Positions 35,417-45,215 of a stretch of 64,000 bases of DNA are shown here, one piece after another. This DNA comes from Snodgrassella alvi wkB2 (GTDB taxonomy: Bacteria > Pseudomonadota > Gammaproteobacteria > Burkholderiales > Neisseriaceae). The stretch is from the NCBI RefSeq assembly GCF_000600005.1, contig NZ_CP007446.1:956894-1020893 (forward strand), written 5' to 3'. How positions within the stretch are numbered: position 1 is the first letter of the stretch; each line of letters begins with the position of its first letter. A model generated the notes under the pieces. That model saw only the letters and a program-made list of their open reading frames with translations. It did no database searches and had not been told where the DNA came from. Made by a program: the position numbers and the translations under genes.

Positions 35417-38400
35417 ATGAGCCATTTTTTAGACAGACTGAATTTTTTACGTAAAACCAAAGAAACATTTTCTGCCGGACATGGGGCAGTGGTGGCTGAG
35501 AGCAGAGAATGGGAAGATGCTTACCGCCAGCGCTGGCAGCATGACAAAATTGTACGTTCAACTCACGGGGTAAATTGTACCGGTTCTTGTAGTTGGCGCG
35601 TTTTTGTTAAAAACGGTTTGATTACATGGGAAATGCAACAGACAGATTACCCGCGTACTCGTGCCGATTTACCCAATCATGAACCGCGGGGCTGTCCGCG
35701 CGGTGCATCATATAGCTGGTATGTTTACTCTGCTCAGCGGGTGAAATACCCAATGATTCGCGCTTCTCTGCTGCGTATGTGGCGTGAAAAACGCCAGACT
35801 CTGAATGCAATTGAGGCTTGGCAGAGTATTACTCAGAATCCGGAATTGGCGAAAAAATATAAATCTGAGCGTGGTCAGGGCGGTTTTGTCCGTCTGGACT
35901 GGCAAGAAGCTTATGAAATTATTGCTGCTGCCAATGCATTCACAATTAAAGAATTTGGCCCGGATCGTGTAATTGGCTTTTCTCCGATTCCGGCAATGTC
36001 GATGGTGAGCTATGCTGCCGGTTCGCGTTATCTGAGTCTGATTGGCGGTGTACCGCTGTCATTTTACGACTGGTATTGTGATTTACCACCTTCCAGCCCG
36101 CAAACATGGGGTGAACAAACCGATGTTGCAGAATCTGCCGACTGGTATAACGCCAACTATCTGATGGTATGGGGCTCTAATGTACCCATGACACGTACTC
36201 CGGATGCGCATTTCTATACTGAAGTGCGTTATAAAGGTACAAAAACAGTAGCAGTTTCATCTGATTATGGTGAAATGGTGAAATTCAGTGATATCTGGAT
36301 GGCACCAAAACAGGGGACAGATGCTGCACTGGCAATGGCAATGGGGCATGTGATTCTGAAAGAATTTCATCTGCAGAATCCGTCAGAATATTTTATTGAT
36401 TATTGTCGTCGTCTGACAGATATGCCTAATCTGGTGGTGATTAATCAGGAAAACGGTAAACTGCTGCCGGGCTACTTCCTGCGTGCAAGCCAGATAGCAG
36501 GCGGACTGGATGAAAGCAATCATCCTGAGTGGAAAACACTGGTTATCGACGAAAATACCGGTGATATTGTTGCACCGAAAGGATCGATAGGCTTCCGCTG
36601 GGGTGAGCAGGGTAAATGGAATCTGCTGGCACAAAAATCCGACAGTACAGAAATCAAAGCGCTGATATCACTTAAAGATAATCATGATGCCATCATGGGT
36701 GTGTCTTTTGATTACTTCGGCGGGGATGATGCAGCAGAAGTCATTGTTAAAAATATTCCGGTTAAGCAGATAATTAATGCAGATGGCGAAAAAATACTGG
36801 TAACAACAGTATTTGATCTGATGTGTGCTAATTATGGTATTGACCGTGGTTTTGGTGGTGATGGCGTTACCGATGATTATCTGGCTGATGTGCCTTATAC
36901 ACCATTGTGGCAGCAGAAACATACTGGCGTGAAGCCGGAGCTGGTGATTCAGGTGGCACGCGAATTTGCCCAAAACGCACATGAAACACATGGTCGCAGT
37001 ATGGTAATTGTGGGTGCCGGTCTGAATCACTGGTATCACATGGACATGGCGTATCGTGGCATTATCAATATGCTGATGATGTGTGGCTGTATCGGTCAGA
37101 GCGGCGGCGGCTGGTGTCATTATGTCGGTCAGGAAAAATTACGTCCGCAAACCGGCTGGGCGCCTCTGGCTTTTGCTGCCGACTGGAACCGGCCTTCACG
37201 CCAGATGAATGGTACTTCTTTCTTCTATGCACACACCAGCCAGTGGCGGCATGAAAAACTCAAGATGTCGGAAGTTATTGCGCCCACTCATGCCGGTCAG
37301 ATGGCTGATATGAGTCAGCTGGATTTCAACGTTAAAGCTGAACGAATGGGCTGGCTGCCTTCTGCTCCGCAGCTGGGACGTAATCCGCTTGATGTGACCC
37401 GTGACGCAGAAGCACAAGGTAAAGATCCGATTGCATTTGCTGTTGAGCAGATGAAATCGGGCGCACTGGATATGGCTTGTACTGATCCGGATAATCCGCA
37501 GAATTTCCCGCGTAATCTGTTTGTCTGGCGTTCCAATATTCTTGGTTCATCCGGTAAAGGGCATGAGTATTTCCTCAAGTATCTGCTTGGCACACAAAAT
37601 GCACTGATGAGTGATGAAACTGATGCTATTAAGCCGATTGATGTACAAGTGCGTCCGGCAGCAGAAGGTAAGCTCGATTTACTTACCGTACTGGATTTTC
37701 GTATGTCTACTACCTGTCTGTATGCAGATATTGTGCTGCCTACAGCCACCTGGTACGAAAAAGATGATCTGAATACTTCGGATATGCATCCGTTTATCCA
37801 TCCGCTTAGTGAAGCAGTAAAACCGCTTTGGGAAAGTAAAACTGACTGGGATATTTATCGTGGTCTGGCTAAAGCGTTTTCCGAAACTGCCAAAGATTAT
37901 CTGGGAGTACGTAAGGATCTGGTATTAACACCATTGATGCACGACAGTCCAGAAGAGCTGGCACAGCCGTTTGACCCGAAAGACTGGAAACTGGGTGAAT
38001 GTGAACCGGTACCGGGCAAAACCATGCCGAAAATGACCGTGGTTGAACGTGATTATGGTGCTATTTATGACAAATTCACTTCAGTAGGACCGTTGCTGGA
38101 AAAAATCGGTAATGGTGGTAAAGGTATTAGCTGGCAGACTGGTGCAGAAGTAGATTTACTGCGCAAACTTAACAACACCCAGTCCGAAGGTGTGGCCACA
38201 GGCCAGCCGAAACTGCACACAGCTATTGATGCTGCGGAAATGATTCTGACACTGGCTCCGGAGACCAATGGCCATGTGGCAGTTAAGGCATGGGAAGCTT
38301 TATCAAAAAATACAGGTATCGACCATACTCATCTGGCCATTGCCCGTGAAGACGATGCTATCCGTTTCCGCGATGTGCAGGCACAGCCGCGCAAGATTAT

Positions 38401-39112
38401 TTCATCACCCACATGGTCTGGTCTGGAAAGTGAAAAAGTCAGCTATAACGCTGGTTATACCAATGTGCACGAACTGATTCCATGGCGCACCTTAACCGGC
38501 CGGCAGCAGTTTTATCAGGATCATCAATGGATGCGGCTGTTTGGTGAGGGACTGGTTTCCTATCGTCCGGCTGTAGACCTGAAAACCACGCTGAACGTGA
38601 AAGGCCATCAAAGCAACGGCAACCCTGAAATCGTACTGAATTTCATCACACCACATCAGAAATGGGGTATTCACAGTACTTATTCAGATAATTTACGAAT
38701 GCTGACCTTATCACGCGGTGGTCCGCATGTGTGGGTTTCTGAAATTGATGCTAAACGTGCCGGTCTCGAAGATAACGACTGGGTGGAAGTATTCAATGTG
38801 AATGGTACGCTGACTGCACGGGTAGTGGTAAGTCAGCGAGTACCTGAAACCATGATTCTGATGTATCACGCACAGGAAAAAATTGTCAATGTGCCCGGTT
38901 CAGAGCTGTCCGGTAAACGCGGAGGAATTCATAACTCAGTCACTAAAGTAGTTATGAAGCCAACGCATATGATTGGTGGTTATGCTCAATTATCATGGGG
39001 CTTTAATTATTACGGTACGGTAGGTACCAACCGTGATGAGCTTGTCGTAGTACGCAAAATGAACAGAGTGGAATGGCTGGATCAACCGGCCAAAACACCG
39101 GTGACAGAATAA
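35417..39112 (+). CDS. narG: Respiratory nitrate reductase alpha subunit NarG
   Basis: This is the cytoplasm-facing catalytic subunit that reduces nitrate to nitrite at a molybdenum bis-MGD centre. The 1231-residue protein starts MSHFLDRLNFLRKTKETFSAGHG-like. FS0 [4Fe-4S] ligation is in HGVNCTGSCSW, with one His and three Cys including RGCPRGASYSWY. The molybdenum-ligand Asp lies in YCDLPPSSPQTWGEQTDV. The start was chosen at ATG 35417 (GGAG at 35404-35407, family-like N-terminus) over the in-frame ATG at 35402. Operon order narGHJI is standard; spacing to narH is 13 bases. Confidence 0.97.
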   Translation: MSHFLDRLNFLRKTKETFSAGHGAVVAESREWEDAYRQRWQHDKIVRSTHGVNCTGSCSWRVFVKNGLITWEMQQTDYPRTRADLPNHEPRGCPRGASYSWYVYSAQRVKYPMIRASLLRMWREKRQTLNAIEAWQSITQNPELAKKYKSERGQGGFVRLDWQEAYEIIAAANAFTIKEFGPDRVIGFSPIPAMSMVSYAAGSRYLSLIGGVPLSFYDWYCDLPPSSPQTWGEQTDVAESADWYNANYLMVWGSNVPMTRTPDAHFYTEVRYKGTKTVAVSSDYGEMVKFSDIWMAPKQGTDAALAMAMGHVILKEFHLQNPSEYFIDYCRRLTDMPNLVVINQENGKLLPGYFLRASQIAGGLDESNHPEWKTLVIDENTGDIVAPKGSIGFRWGEQGKWNLLAQKSDSTEIKALISLKDNHDAIMGVSFDYFGGDDAAEVIVKNIPVKQIINADGEKILVTTVFDLMCANYGIDRGFGGDGVTDDYLADVPYTPLWQQKHTGVKPELVIQVAREFAQNAHETHGRSMVIVGAGLNHWYHMDMAYRGIINMLMMCGCIGQSGGGWCHYVGQEKLRPQTGWAPLAFAADWNRPSRQMNGTSFFYAHTSQWRHEKLKMSEVIAPTHAGQMADMSQLDFNVKAERMGWLPSAPQLGRNPLDVTRDAEAQGKDPIAFAVEQMKSGALDMACTDPDNPQNFPRNLFVWRSNILGSSGKGHEYFLKYLLGTQNALMSDETDAIKPIDVQVRPAAEGKLDLLTVLDFRMSTTCLYADIVLPTATWYEKDDLNTSDMHPFIHPLSEAVKPLWESKTDWDIYRGLAKAFSETAKDYLGVRKDLVLTPLMHDSPEELAQPFDPKDWKLGECEPVPGKTMPKMTVVERDYGAIYDKFTSVGPLLEKIGNGGKGISWQTGAEVDLLRKLNNTQSEGVATGQPKLHTAIDAAEMILTLAPETNGHVAVKAWEALSKNTGIDHTHLAIAREDDAIRFRDVQAQPRKIISSPTWSGLESEKVSYNAGYTNVHELIPWRTLTGRQQFYQDHQWMRLFGEGLVSYRPAVDLKTTLNVKGHQSNGNPEIVLNFITPHQKWGIHSTYSDNLRMLTLSRGGPHVWVSEIDAKRAGLEDNDWVEVFNVNGTLTARVVVSQRVPETMILMYHAQEKIVNVPGSELSGKRGGIHNSVTKVVMKPTHMIGGYAQLSWGFNYYGTVGTNRDELVVVRKMNRVEWLDQPAKTPVTE

Positions 39113-39125
39113 AAAGGACACAATC

Positions 39126-40679
39126 ATGAAAATTCGTGCACAAATCGGAATGGTGTTAAATCTGGACAAGTGTATTGGCTGTCATACCTGTTCTGTTACC
39201 TGTAAAAATGTATGGACCAGTCGTGACGGGGTTGAATATGCCTGGTTTAATAATGTAGAAACAAAACCCGGTATCGGCTATCCGAAAAACTGGGAGGATC
39301 AGGAACAGTATAAAGGTGGCTGGATACGTGAAAATTCAGGCAAACTGAAACTGAAGCAGGGTAATCGTCTCAAAGTACTGGCCAATATCTTTGCCAACCC
39401 TAACATGCCGGCTATTGACCAGTATTATGAACCGTTTACCTATGATTATGAGCATCTGCAAAATGCCCCGCTGATGCAAACACCGCCTACAGCACGGCCT
39501 GTTTCGGTATTAACCGGGCAGAAAATGGATAAAATTCACTGGGGACCGAACTGGGAAGATGATTTAGGCGGTGAATTTGCCAAGCGTTCAAAAGATAAAC
39601 TTTTTGATGGCATTCAGAAAGATATCTACGCTGCTTTTGAAAATACATTTATGATGTATTTGCCGCGTCTGTGTGAGCATTGCCTGAATCCAGCCTGTGT
39701 GGCCAGTTGTCCGTCCGGCTCTATATACAAGCGTGAAGAAGATGGGATTGTCCTGATTGATCAGGATAAATGCCGTGGCTGGCGTATGTGTGTTTCTGGT
39801 TGTCCTTATAAAAAGATTTACTACAACTGGGTGGCAGGCAAAGCGGAAAAATGTATTTTCTGTTATCCGCGCATTGAAGGCGGTCAACCGACAATTTGTT
39901 CAGAAACCTGTGTTGGCAGAATACGTTATCTCGGTGTACTCCTCTATGATGCAGACCGGATCAGTGAGAGTGCTGCGATAGAAAATCCTCAGGATTTATA
40001 CGAACAGCAACTGGATATTTTTCTTGACCCGAATGATCCTGAAATTGCCAAAGAAGCACTGGCTCAGGGAATTCCGGCAGACTGGATACAGGCGGCTCAG
40101 AATTCACCAGTTTATAAAATGGCGGTTGAATGGAAAGTGGCATTTCCGTTGCATCCAGAATATCGTACTTTACCGATGGTTTGGTATATTCCACCGTTAT
40201 CACCAATTCAGTCTGCGGTTGAATCCGGTGTTATTGGTCAGAATGGTCTGATTCCGGAAATAAAAGATATGCGAATTCCGATTGAATATCTGGCCAATCT
40301 GCTGACTGCCGGTAAAACCGAACCCATTATTAATGCGCTGCAAACCATGATTGATATGCGTAAATACATGCGCAGCAAAAATATTTATTCTGAAGAGCAG
40401 GCATTACAGGAATTGTCCGGTCATCGTTTGAGTGCTGCGCAAATTGAAGAAATGTATCAGATAATGGCAATTGCCAATTATGAAGACAGATTCGTTATTC
40501 CAAGTGCACATAAAGAACTGGTCAGCAATACTTTTGAGGAAAAAGCCAGTTGCGGATTTTCTTTTGGAGATGGCTGCCATAACGGCCACAGCAAAGAAAG
40601 CCTGTTTGGTACACGCAAAGCTTCACCGATTATTTTTCATGGACTGCGTAAGAAAAATAATCGTCAGTCGGCCTCATAG
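39126..40679 (+). CDS. narH: Respiratory nitrate reductase beta subunit NarH
   Basis: The electron-transfer subunit with four iron-sulfur clusters, 517 residues. The first cysteine group is CIGCHTCSVTCKNVW. Later groups are CEHCLNPACVASCP, CRGWRMCVSGCP and CIFCYPR...CSETCVG. The tryptophan in CRGWRMC replaces a cysteine and marks the [3Fe-4S] cluster, as in E. coli NarH. Electrons pass from NarI hemes through these clusters to NarG. AAGGACA lies before the ATG. Confidence 0.97.
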   Translation: MKIRAQIGMVLNLDKCIGCHTCSVTCKNVWTSRDGVEYAWFNNVETKPGIGYPKNWEDQEQYKGGWIRENSGKLKLKQGNRLKVLANIFANPNMPAIDQYYEPFTYDYEHLQNAPLMQTPPTARPVSVLTGQKMDKIHWGPNWEDDLGGEFAKRSKDKLFDGIQKDIYAAFENTFMMYLPRLCEHCLNPACVASCPSGSIYKREEDGIVLIDQDKCRGWRMCVSGCPYKKIYYNWVAGKAEKCIFCYPRIEGGQPTICSETCVGRIRYLGVLLYDADRISESAAIENPQDLYEQQLDIFLDPNDPEIAKEALAQGIPADWIQAAQNSPVYKMAVEWKVAFPLHPEYRTLPMVWYIPPLSPIQSAVESGVIGQNGLIPEIKDMRIPIEYLANLLTAGKTEPIINALQTMIDMRKYMRSKNIYSEEQALQELSGHRLSAAQIEEMYQIMAIANYEDRFVIPSAHKELVSNTFEEKASCGFSFGDGCHNGHSKESLFGTRKASPIIFHGLRKKNNRQSAS

Positions 40680-40688
40680 GACAGACAA

Positions 40689-41324
40689 ATGTATAAAATT
40701 TTATCCATTTTACTAAGCTATCCAAGGCAGGAATGGTTAGACCATACGGATGAATTGCATTCAATTCTGGCTGATCAGTTATCTGCTAATCAGATTTCAG
40801 TATTACAGCCATTTTTTGAACATTTACGCACGCATGATGAAATCGATCTTCAAGAAGTATATGTAGCTACTTTTGATCGCAGTCGCAAACATGCTTTACA
40901 CATGTTTGAACATCTGCATGGAGAAGATCGCATCCGTGGTCAGGCGATGGTCGATTTACTGGCAGAATATCAGAAACACGGCTTTGAACCGGCTGATAAT
41001 GAATTGCCGGATTATCTGCCTTTATTTTTAGAATTTTTGTCTCATGTTGTCGAAGATGAAGCCAAAAATTTACTTGCTGATGCAGTACATGTGATTGGCT
41101 ATATAGCTGACAACCTGCATCAGAGTAAATCAGTGTATGCACCGGTTATGGATGCAGTTGTCGCTTTATCTCCAGTTAAACCACAGCCATTACAGGCTGC
41201 ACCAGTACGCAATATGGACGAAGCTCTGGAAAAATTCGGACCAACAGCAGAAGGGCTCGAACCATTATTAAATCAGCCGTCTGTGCAGGAAGTGCAATTT
41301 TTCCGCAATAAAAAATTCAGTTAG
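40689..41324 (+). CDS. narJ: Nitrate reductase assembly chaperone NarJ
   Basis: A TorD/NarJ-family chaperone of 211 residues that keeps apo-NarG ready for cofactor insertion and is not part of the final enzyme. It begins YKILSILLSYPRQEW, has the conserved LLAEYQKHGFEPADNELPDYLPLFLEF motif in the middle, and ends in a variable tail. It lies nine bases after narH and 12 before narI. Confidence 0.95.
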   Translation: MYKILSILLSYPRQEWLDHTDELHSILADQLSANQISVLQPFFEHLRTHDEIDLQEVYVATFDRSRKHALHMFEHLHGEDRIRGQAMVDLLAEYQKHGFEPADNELPDYLPLFLEFLSHVVEDEAKNLLADAVHVIGYIADNLHQSKSVYAPVMDAVVALSPVKPQPLQAAPVRNMDEALEKFGPTAEGLEPLLNQPSVQEVQFFRNKKFS

Positions 41325-41336
41325 CCGGGAGACAGC

Positions 41337-42026
41337 ATGTATTACCTTAATCAATTTATTTTCGGCATTTTTCCTTATATTGCCGCCAGTATTTTTTTTC
41401 TGGGCAGTTTGATTCGTTTTGATACAAATCAGTATTCATGGAAATCTGAATCAAGCCAGTTGCTTTATCCGCGTCTGCTGCGAGTTGGCAATATCCTGTT
41501 CCATATTGGTGTACTCGGACTGTTTTTCGGACATCTGGTCGGTTTGCTTACGCCTGTAGTAGTTTGGGATACACTTGGTGTCACTCATGAAGCCAAGCAG
41601 CTGACAGCAATGATTGCCGGCGGAATAATGGGTACCCTTGCTTTAATCGGATTACTGATGCTTATTTACCGGCGTTTCAGCTGTGCACGTTTACTGGCCA
41701 ACAGTAGCTGGCGCGACAAACTGGTATTAATCTGGTTGCTGATTACGCTTTGTCTTGGGCTGGGTACTATCCATGTTTCCGCTCATCATCTGGACGGAGC
41801 AGAAATGATTAGTCTTATGCAGTGGGCTCAGCATATTGTGACATTCAGAGGCGGTGCAGCGGATATTATTGCGCATGTCAGCCCGATTTTTAAATTACAC
41901 CTCTTTATGGGTATGAGTGTATTTGTAATCTTTCCATTTACCCGTCTGGTGCATATCTGGAGCGGATTTGGTACTTTAGTCTATCTGAAGCGTAAAACAC
42001 AGCTGGTCAGAAGCAGACGTTATTAA
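41337..42026 (+). CDS. narI: Respiratory nitrate reductase gamma subunit NarI (b-type cytochrome)
   Basis: The membrane quinol oxidase subunit of 229 residues with five helices. Heme-ligand histidines are visible in FHIGVLGLFFGHLVGL and in the C-terminal pair HLFMGMSVFVIFPFTRLVHIWSG. It takes electrons from quinol and passes them to NarH, moving protons across the membrane. It is the last gene of the operon, with GGGAG upstream and a terminator 13 bases after the stop. Confidence 0.96.
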   Translation: MYYLNQFIFGIFPYIAASIFFLGSLIRFDTNQYSWKSESSQLLYPRLLRVGNILFHIGVLGLFFGHLVGLLTPVVVWDTLGVTHEAKQLTAMIAGGIMGTLALIGLLMLIYRRFSCARLLANSSWRDKLVLIWLLITLCLGLGTIHVSAHHLDGAEMISLMQWAQHIVTFRGGAADIIAHVSPIFKLHLFMGMSVFVIFPFTRLVHIWSGFGTLVYLKRKTQLVRSRRY

Positions 42027-42038
42027 ATAGTTTCTAAA

Positions 42039-42073
42039 AAAAAGGCAGTACTGGTATTCAGTACTGCCTTTTT
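42039..42073 (+). terminator. Rho-independent terminator after narGHJI
   Basis: A 15-bp perfect stem, AAAAAGGCAGTACTG (42039-42053) with 42059-42073, loop GTATT, T-rich 3' side. Confidence 0.92.
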
Positions 42074-42277
42074 TATAATTTAAAAATCAATCTAAAATTT
42101 AACCTGCTCATTTGCCTCTACAGCTTAAATTTCATTTTCAGAAAATCTTTGGTTTTTCCTGTCTTCTTACTATTATTAAAATTTACCTATATTTTTTTAA
42201 ACTGGTGGATAGAATTACTAAATCAACATTTCCGCCTGAAATAGACTTACTCGCAAAAGAATCATTTAACCATATAA

Positions 42278-42451
42278 TTTCAGCAACGTGAGTATCGGTG
42301 TCAGCTACACCCAGTCATTAAATCAATAGCAGATTATCGTCGCAATAAAGCCAGAACGGATGCATTGAAAACACAGCGTAAAAATATTCTGCAAGTAATC
42401 TTACTGCGTGATATCTGTCAGCTTGAAAAAATTGCCGGTAACGACATATAA
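42278..42451 (+). pseudogene. Decayed sixth copy of the Tli-like lipoprotein family (3' end only)
   Basis: In frame it reads RCQLHPVIKSIADYRRNKAR, then TDALKTQRKNILQVILLRD and QLEKIAGNDI. This matches the C-terminus of the five intact downstream copies (VVKSMADYRRNKARMDAVKAER and so on). The 5' two thirds are missing and similarity is lower than among intact copies, so it is an old remnant. The post-stop sequence (AAATATTGACGAAAAACAAAGTTAA-like) also matches the inter-copy spacers. Confidence 0.82.
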
Positions 42452-42575
42452 ATAAAGATTAATAAAATAAATATTGACGAAAAACAAAGTTAATTCATTT
42501 TTATAATAATAGGATATTGATAGATAAGATTTGTACAATTCAACAATAACTATAAATATCAAAAAGGTTAGGGTG

Positions 42576-43328
42576 ATGAAAAAAACATGGGCATGGCTGG
42601 CAATGCTGGCAGCAATCGAATTAATGGGTTGTACCAGCCATTTCGAACCTTTTGTCGGCATAACCTCAGGTAAAAACCGCATGTATGCAGCACCTGTTGA
42701 AGCCTATGAATACAATTATGAAAATATGAGCGGGGGTAGTATCGGAGGAGGATGTATTCCGGGTACACCAGGTGTTGATGATTATGAAGTTGGTAAAAGA
42801 CGCTATGGAGGAGGAGCTACCTGTGGTGCAGCAGCATTAAGAGCAAAATGGACACCGGGTATGACTATGAAGATTCATTGGAAAATATTACCTTATCCGG
42901 GCTGGCAAGCGAGAATTTTAAATACAGCCGGAGTAAATGTTGATCGTGCAGAAGCTAATATTATTCATCAATATGATGAATATTATTCAGCAGAAATACC
43001 CTTACCGCCACCACCGCCATCAGCCGGTGATGATTTTGGTAAAGTAGCAAATATTACGGTACATTTTCTAGCTTGTAATCAGATATTTATTACATATGGC
43101 ACGATAGAAGAAGGTCGTAATACACCAATGCATTACAAACTGTTTGCCGAAAGCCAGAAATTGTGTACGCCACGCCCAGTAGTTAAATCGATGGCAGATT
43201 ATCGCCGTAACAAAGCCAGAATGGATGCAGTGAAAGCGGAACGTGAAAATATTCCGCAGGTAATCTTACCGCGTTATATCAAGCAACTGGAAGCAGAAGG
43301 TAAATTGCCGGTAACGACACATAAATAG
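42576..43328 (+). CDS. Tli-like lipoprotein, probable T6SS lipase immunity protein (copy 1)
   Basis: A 250-residue lipoprotein precursor (ELMGC, lipidated Cys19). The glycine-rich GGGATCGAAALRAKWTPGMTMKIHW segment resembles the core of DUF3304-type lipoproteins found beside Tle1 effectors. A proline run (IPLPPPPPSAGDD) follows the variable block, and a charged helical tail (SMADYRRNKARMDAVKAER) ends the chain. The variable block reads WQARILNTAGVNVDRAEANIIHQ-like. Lipidated Tli proteins protect the periplasm from phospholipase effectors; here that role is inferred from position upstream of a Tle1 gene. The start was chosen at ATG 42576 because it gives the signal sequence shared with the other copies. 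Confidence 0.83.
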   Translation: MKKTWAWLAMLAAIELMGCTSHFEPFVGITSGKNRMYAAPVEAYEYNYENMSGGSIGGGCIPGTPGVDDYEVGKRRYGGGATCGAAALRAKWTPGMTMKIHWKILPYPGWQARILNTAGVNVDRAEANIIHQYDEYYSAEIPLPPPPPSAGDDFGKVANITVHFLACNQIFITYGTIEEGRNTPMHYKLFAESQKLCTPRPVVKSMADYRRNKARMDAVKAERENIPQVILPRYIKQLEAEGKLPVTTHK

Positions 43329-43447
43329 AGATTCATAATCAAATAAATATTAACAATAAACAAAATTAATTCATATTAATAACAGGATATAGGTAGATAG
43401 AAATTTAAAAGTCAGTAATAACTATAAATACAAGAAAGGCAGAAGAG

Positions 43448-44200
43448 ATGAAAAAAACATGGATATGGCTGGCGATGCTGGCAGCAATCGAATTAATGGG
43501 TTGTTCCAATCATTTCGAACCTTTTGTAGGCATAACCTCAGGTAAAAACCGTACCTATGCAGCACCTGTTGAAGCCTATGAATACAATTATGAAAATATG
43601 AGCGGGGGTAGTATCGGAGGAGGATGTATTCCGGGTACACCAGGTGTTGATGATTATGAAGTTGGTAAAAGACGCTATGGAGGAGGAGCTACCTGTGGTG
43701 CAGCAGCACTAAGAGCAAAATGGACACCGGGTATGACTATGAAAATAGAATGGGAAGTTTTACCTTATCCGGGATGGAAACCGCATATGTTAAATACTGC
43801 AGGAGTAAATATAGATAAAAAAGAAGTACAAATAATTGATCAGTATGATGAATATTATTCAGCAGAAATACCCTTACCACCGCCACCACCTTCAGCCGGA
43901 GATGATTTTGGTAAAGTAGCAAATATTACGGTACATTTTCTTGCTTGCAATCAGTTATTTATCACTTATGGGACGATAGAAGAAGGTCGTAATACACCAA
44001 TGCATTACAAACTGTTTGCCGAAAGCCAGAAATTGTGTACGCCACGCCCAAGTGTTAAATCGATGGCAGATTATCGCCGCAACAAAGCCAGAATGGATGC
44101 AGTGAAAGCGGAACGTAAAAATATTCCGCAGGTAATCTTACCGCGTTATATCAAACAGCTAGAAGCAGAAGGCAAATTGCCGGTAACTACTTCTAAATAA
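43448..44200 (+). CDS. Tli-like lipoprotein, probable T6SS lipase immunity protein (copy 2)
   Basis: A 250-residue paralog with lipobox ELMGC followed by SNHFEPF. It is essentially identical to copy 1 in residues 1-100 and 132-250. The variable block differs: EWEVLPYPGWKPHML, then NIDKKEVQIIDQ. The proline run and charged C-terminal tail are unchanged. AGGCAGAAGAG lies before the ATG, as in copies 3-5. Confidence 0.83.
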   Translation: MKKTWIWLAMLAAIELMGCSNHFEPFVGITSGKNRTYAAPVEAYEYNYENMSGGSIGGGCIPGTPGVDDYEVGKRRYGGGATCGAAALRAKWTPGMTMKIEWEVLPYPGWKPHMLNTAGVNIDKKEVQIIDQYDEYYSAEIPLPPPPPSAGDDFGKVANITVHFLACNQLFITYGTIEEGRNTPMHYKLFAESQKLCTPRPSVKSMADYRRNKARMDAVKAERKNIPQVILPRYIKQLEAEGKLPVTTSK

Positions 44201-44331
44201 AGATTCATAATCAAATAAATATTGACAATAAACAAAGTTAAATCATTTTTATAATAATAGGATATAGGTAGATAGAATTTTAAAAAGTCAGCAATAACTA
44301 TAAATATATAAATACAAGAAAGGCAGAAGAG

Positions 44332-45084
44332 ATGAAAAAAACATGGATGTGGCTGGTGATGCTGGCAGCAATCGAATTAACTGGTTGTACCAGCCATTTC
44401 GAACCCTTTGTCGGCATAACTTCAGGTAAAAATCGTACTTATGCAGCACCTGTTGAGTCTTATGGATACAATTATGAAGATATGGATGGTGGAAGTATTG
44501 GTGGAGGATGTATTCCGGGTACACCAGGTGTTGAGATTTATGAGGTTGGTAAAAAACGCTTTGGAGGAGGAGCTACCTGTGGCGCAGCGGCACTAAAAGC
44601 AAAATGGACACCGGGAATGACTATGAAAATTAATTGGAAAGTCATACCTTATCCTGATTGGAGACCAAAAGCATTAAATACATCTGGAATGAATTTCGAT
44701 CATAACCAACTAAATATTATAGATAAATATGATGAATATTATTCTACTGAAATACCCTTACCACCACCACCGCCATCAGCCGGTGATGATTTTGGTAAAG
44801 TAGCAAATATTACGGTACATTTTTTAGCTTGCAATCAGTTATTTATTACTTATGGGACGATAGAAGAAGGTCGTAATACACCAATGCATTACAAACTGTT
44901 TGCCGAAAGCCAGAAGCTGTGTACGCCACGCCCAGTTGTTAAATCGATGGCAGATTATCGCCGTAACAAAGCCAGAATGGATGCAGTGAAAGCGGAACGT
45001 AAAAATATTCCGCAGGTAATCTTACCGCGTTATATCAAGCAACTGGAAGCAGAAGGTAAATTACCGGTAACTACTTCTAAATAA
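44332..45084 (+). CDS. Tli-like lipoprotein, probable T6SS lipase immunity protein (copy 3)
   Basis: A 250-residue paralog (lipobox ELTGC). It is one of the two most divergent copies: YGYNYEDMDGG and VEIYEVGKKRFGGG in the first half, and a variable block WKVIPYPDWRPKAL, NTSGMNFDHNQLNIIDK. The last 100 residues are again almost identical to the other copies. This mixed pattern suggests point divergence in the middle with homogenised ends. Confidence 0.83.
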   Translation: MKKTWMWLVMLAAIELTGCTSHFEPFVGITSGKNRTYAAPVESYGYNYEDMDGGSIGGGCIPGTPGVEIYEVGKKRFGGGATCGAAALKAKWTPGMTMKINWKVIPYPDWRPKALNTSGMNFDHNQLNIIDKYDEYYSTEIPLPPPPPSAGDDFGKVANITVHFLACNQLFITYGTIEEGRNTPMHYKLFAESQKLCTPRPVVKSMADYRRNKARMDAVKAERKNIPQVILPRYIKQLEAEGKLPVTTSK

Positions 45085-45215
45085 AGATTCATAATCAAAT
45101 AAATATTGACAATAAACAAAGTTAAATCATATTGATAATAATAGGATATAGGTAGATAGAATTTTAAAAAGTCAGCAATAACTATAAATATATAAATACA
45201 AGAAAGGCAGAAGAG

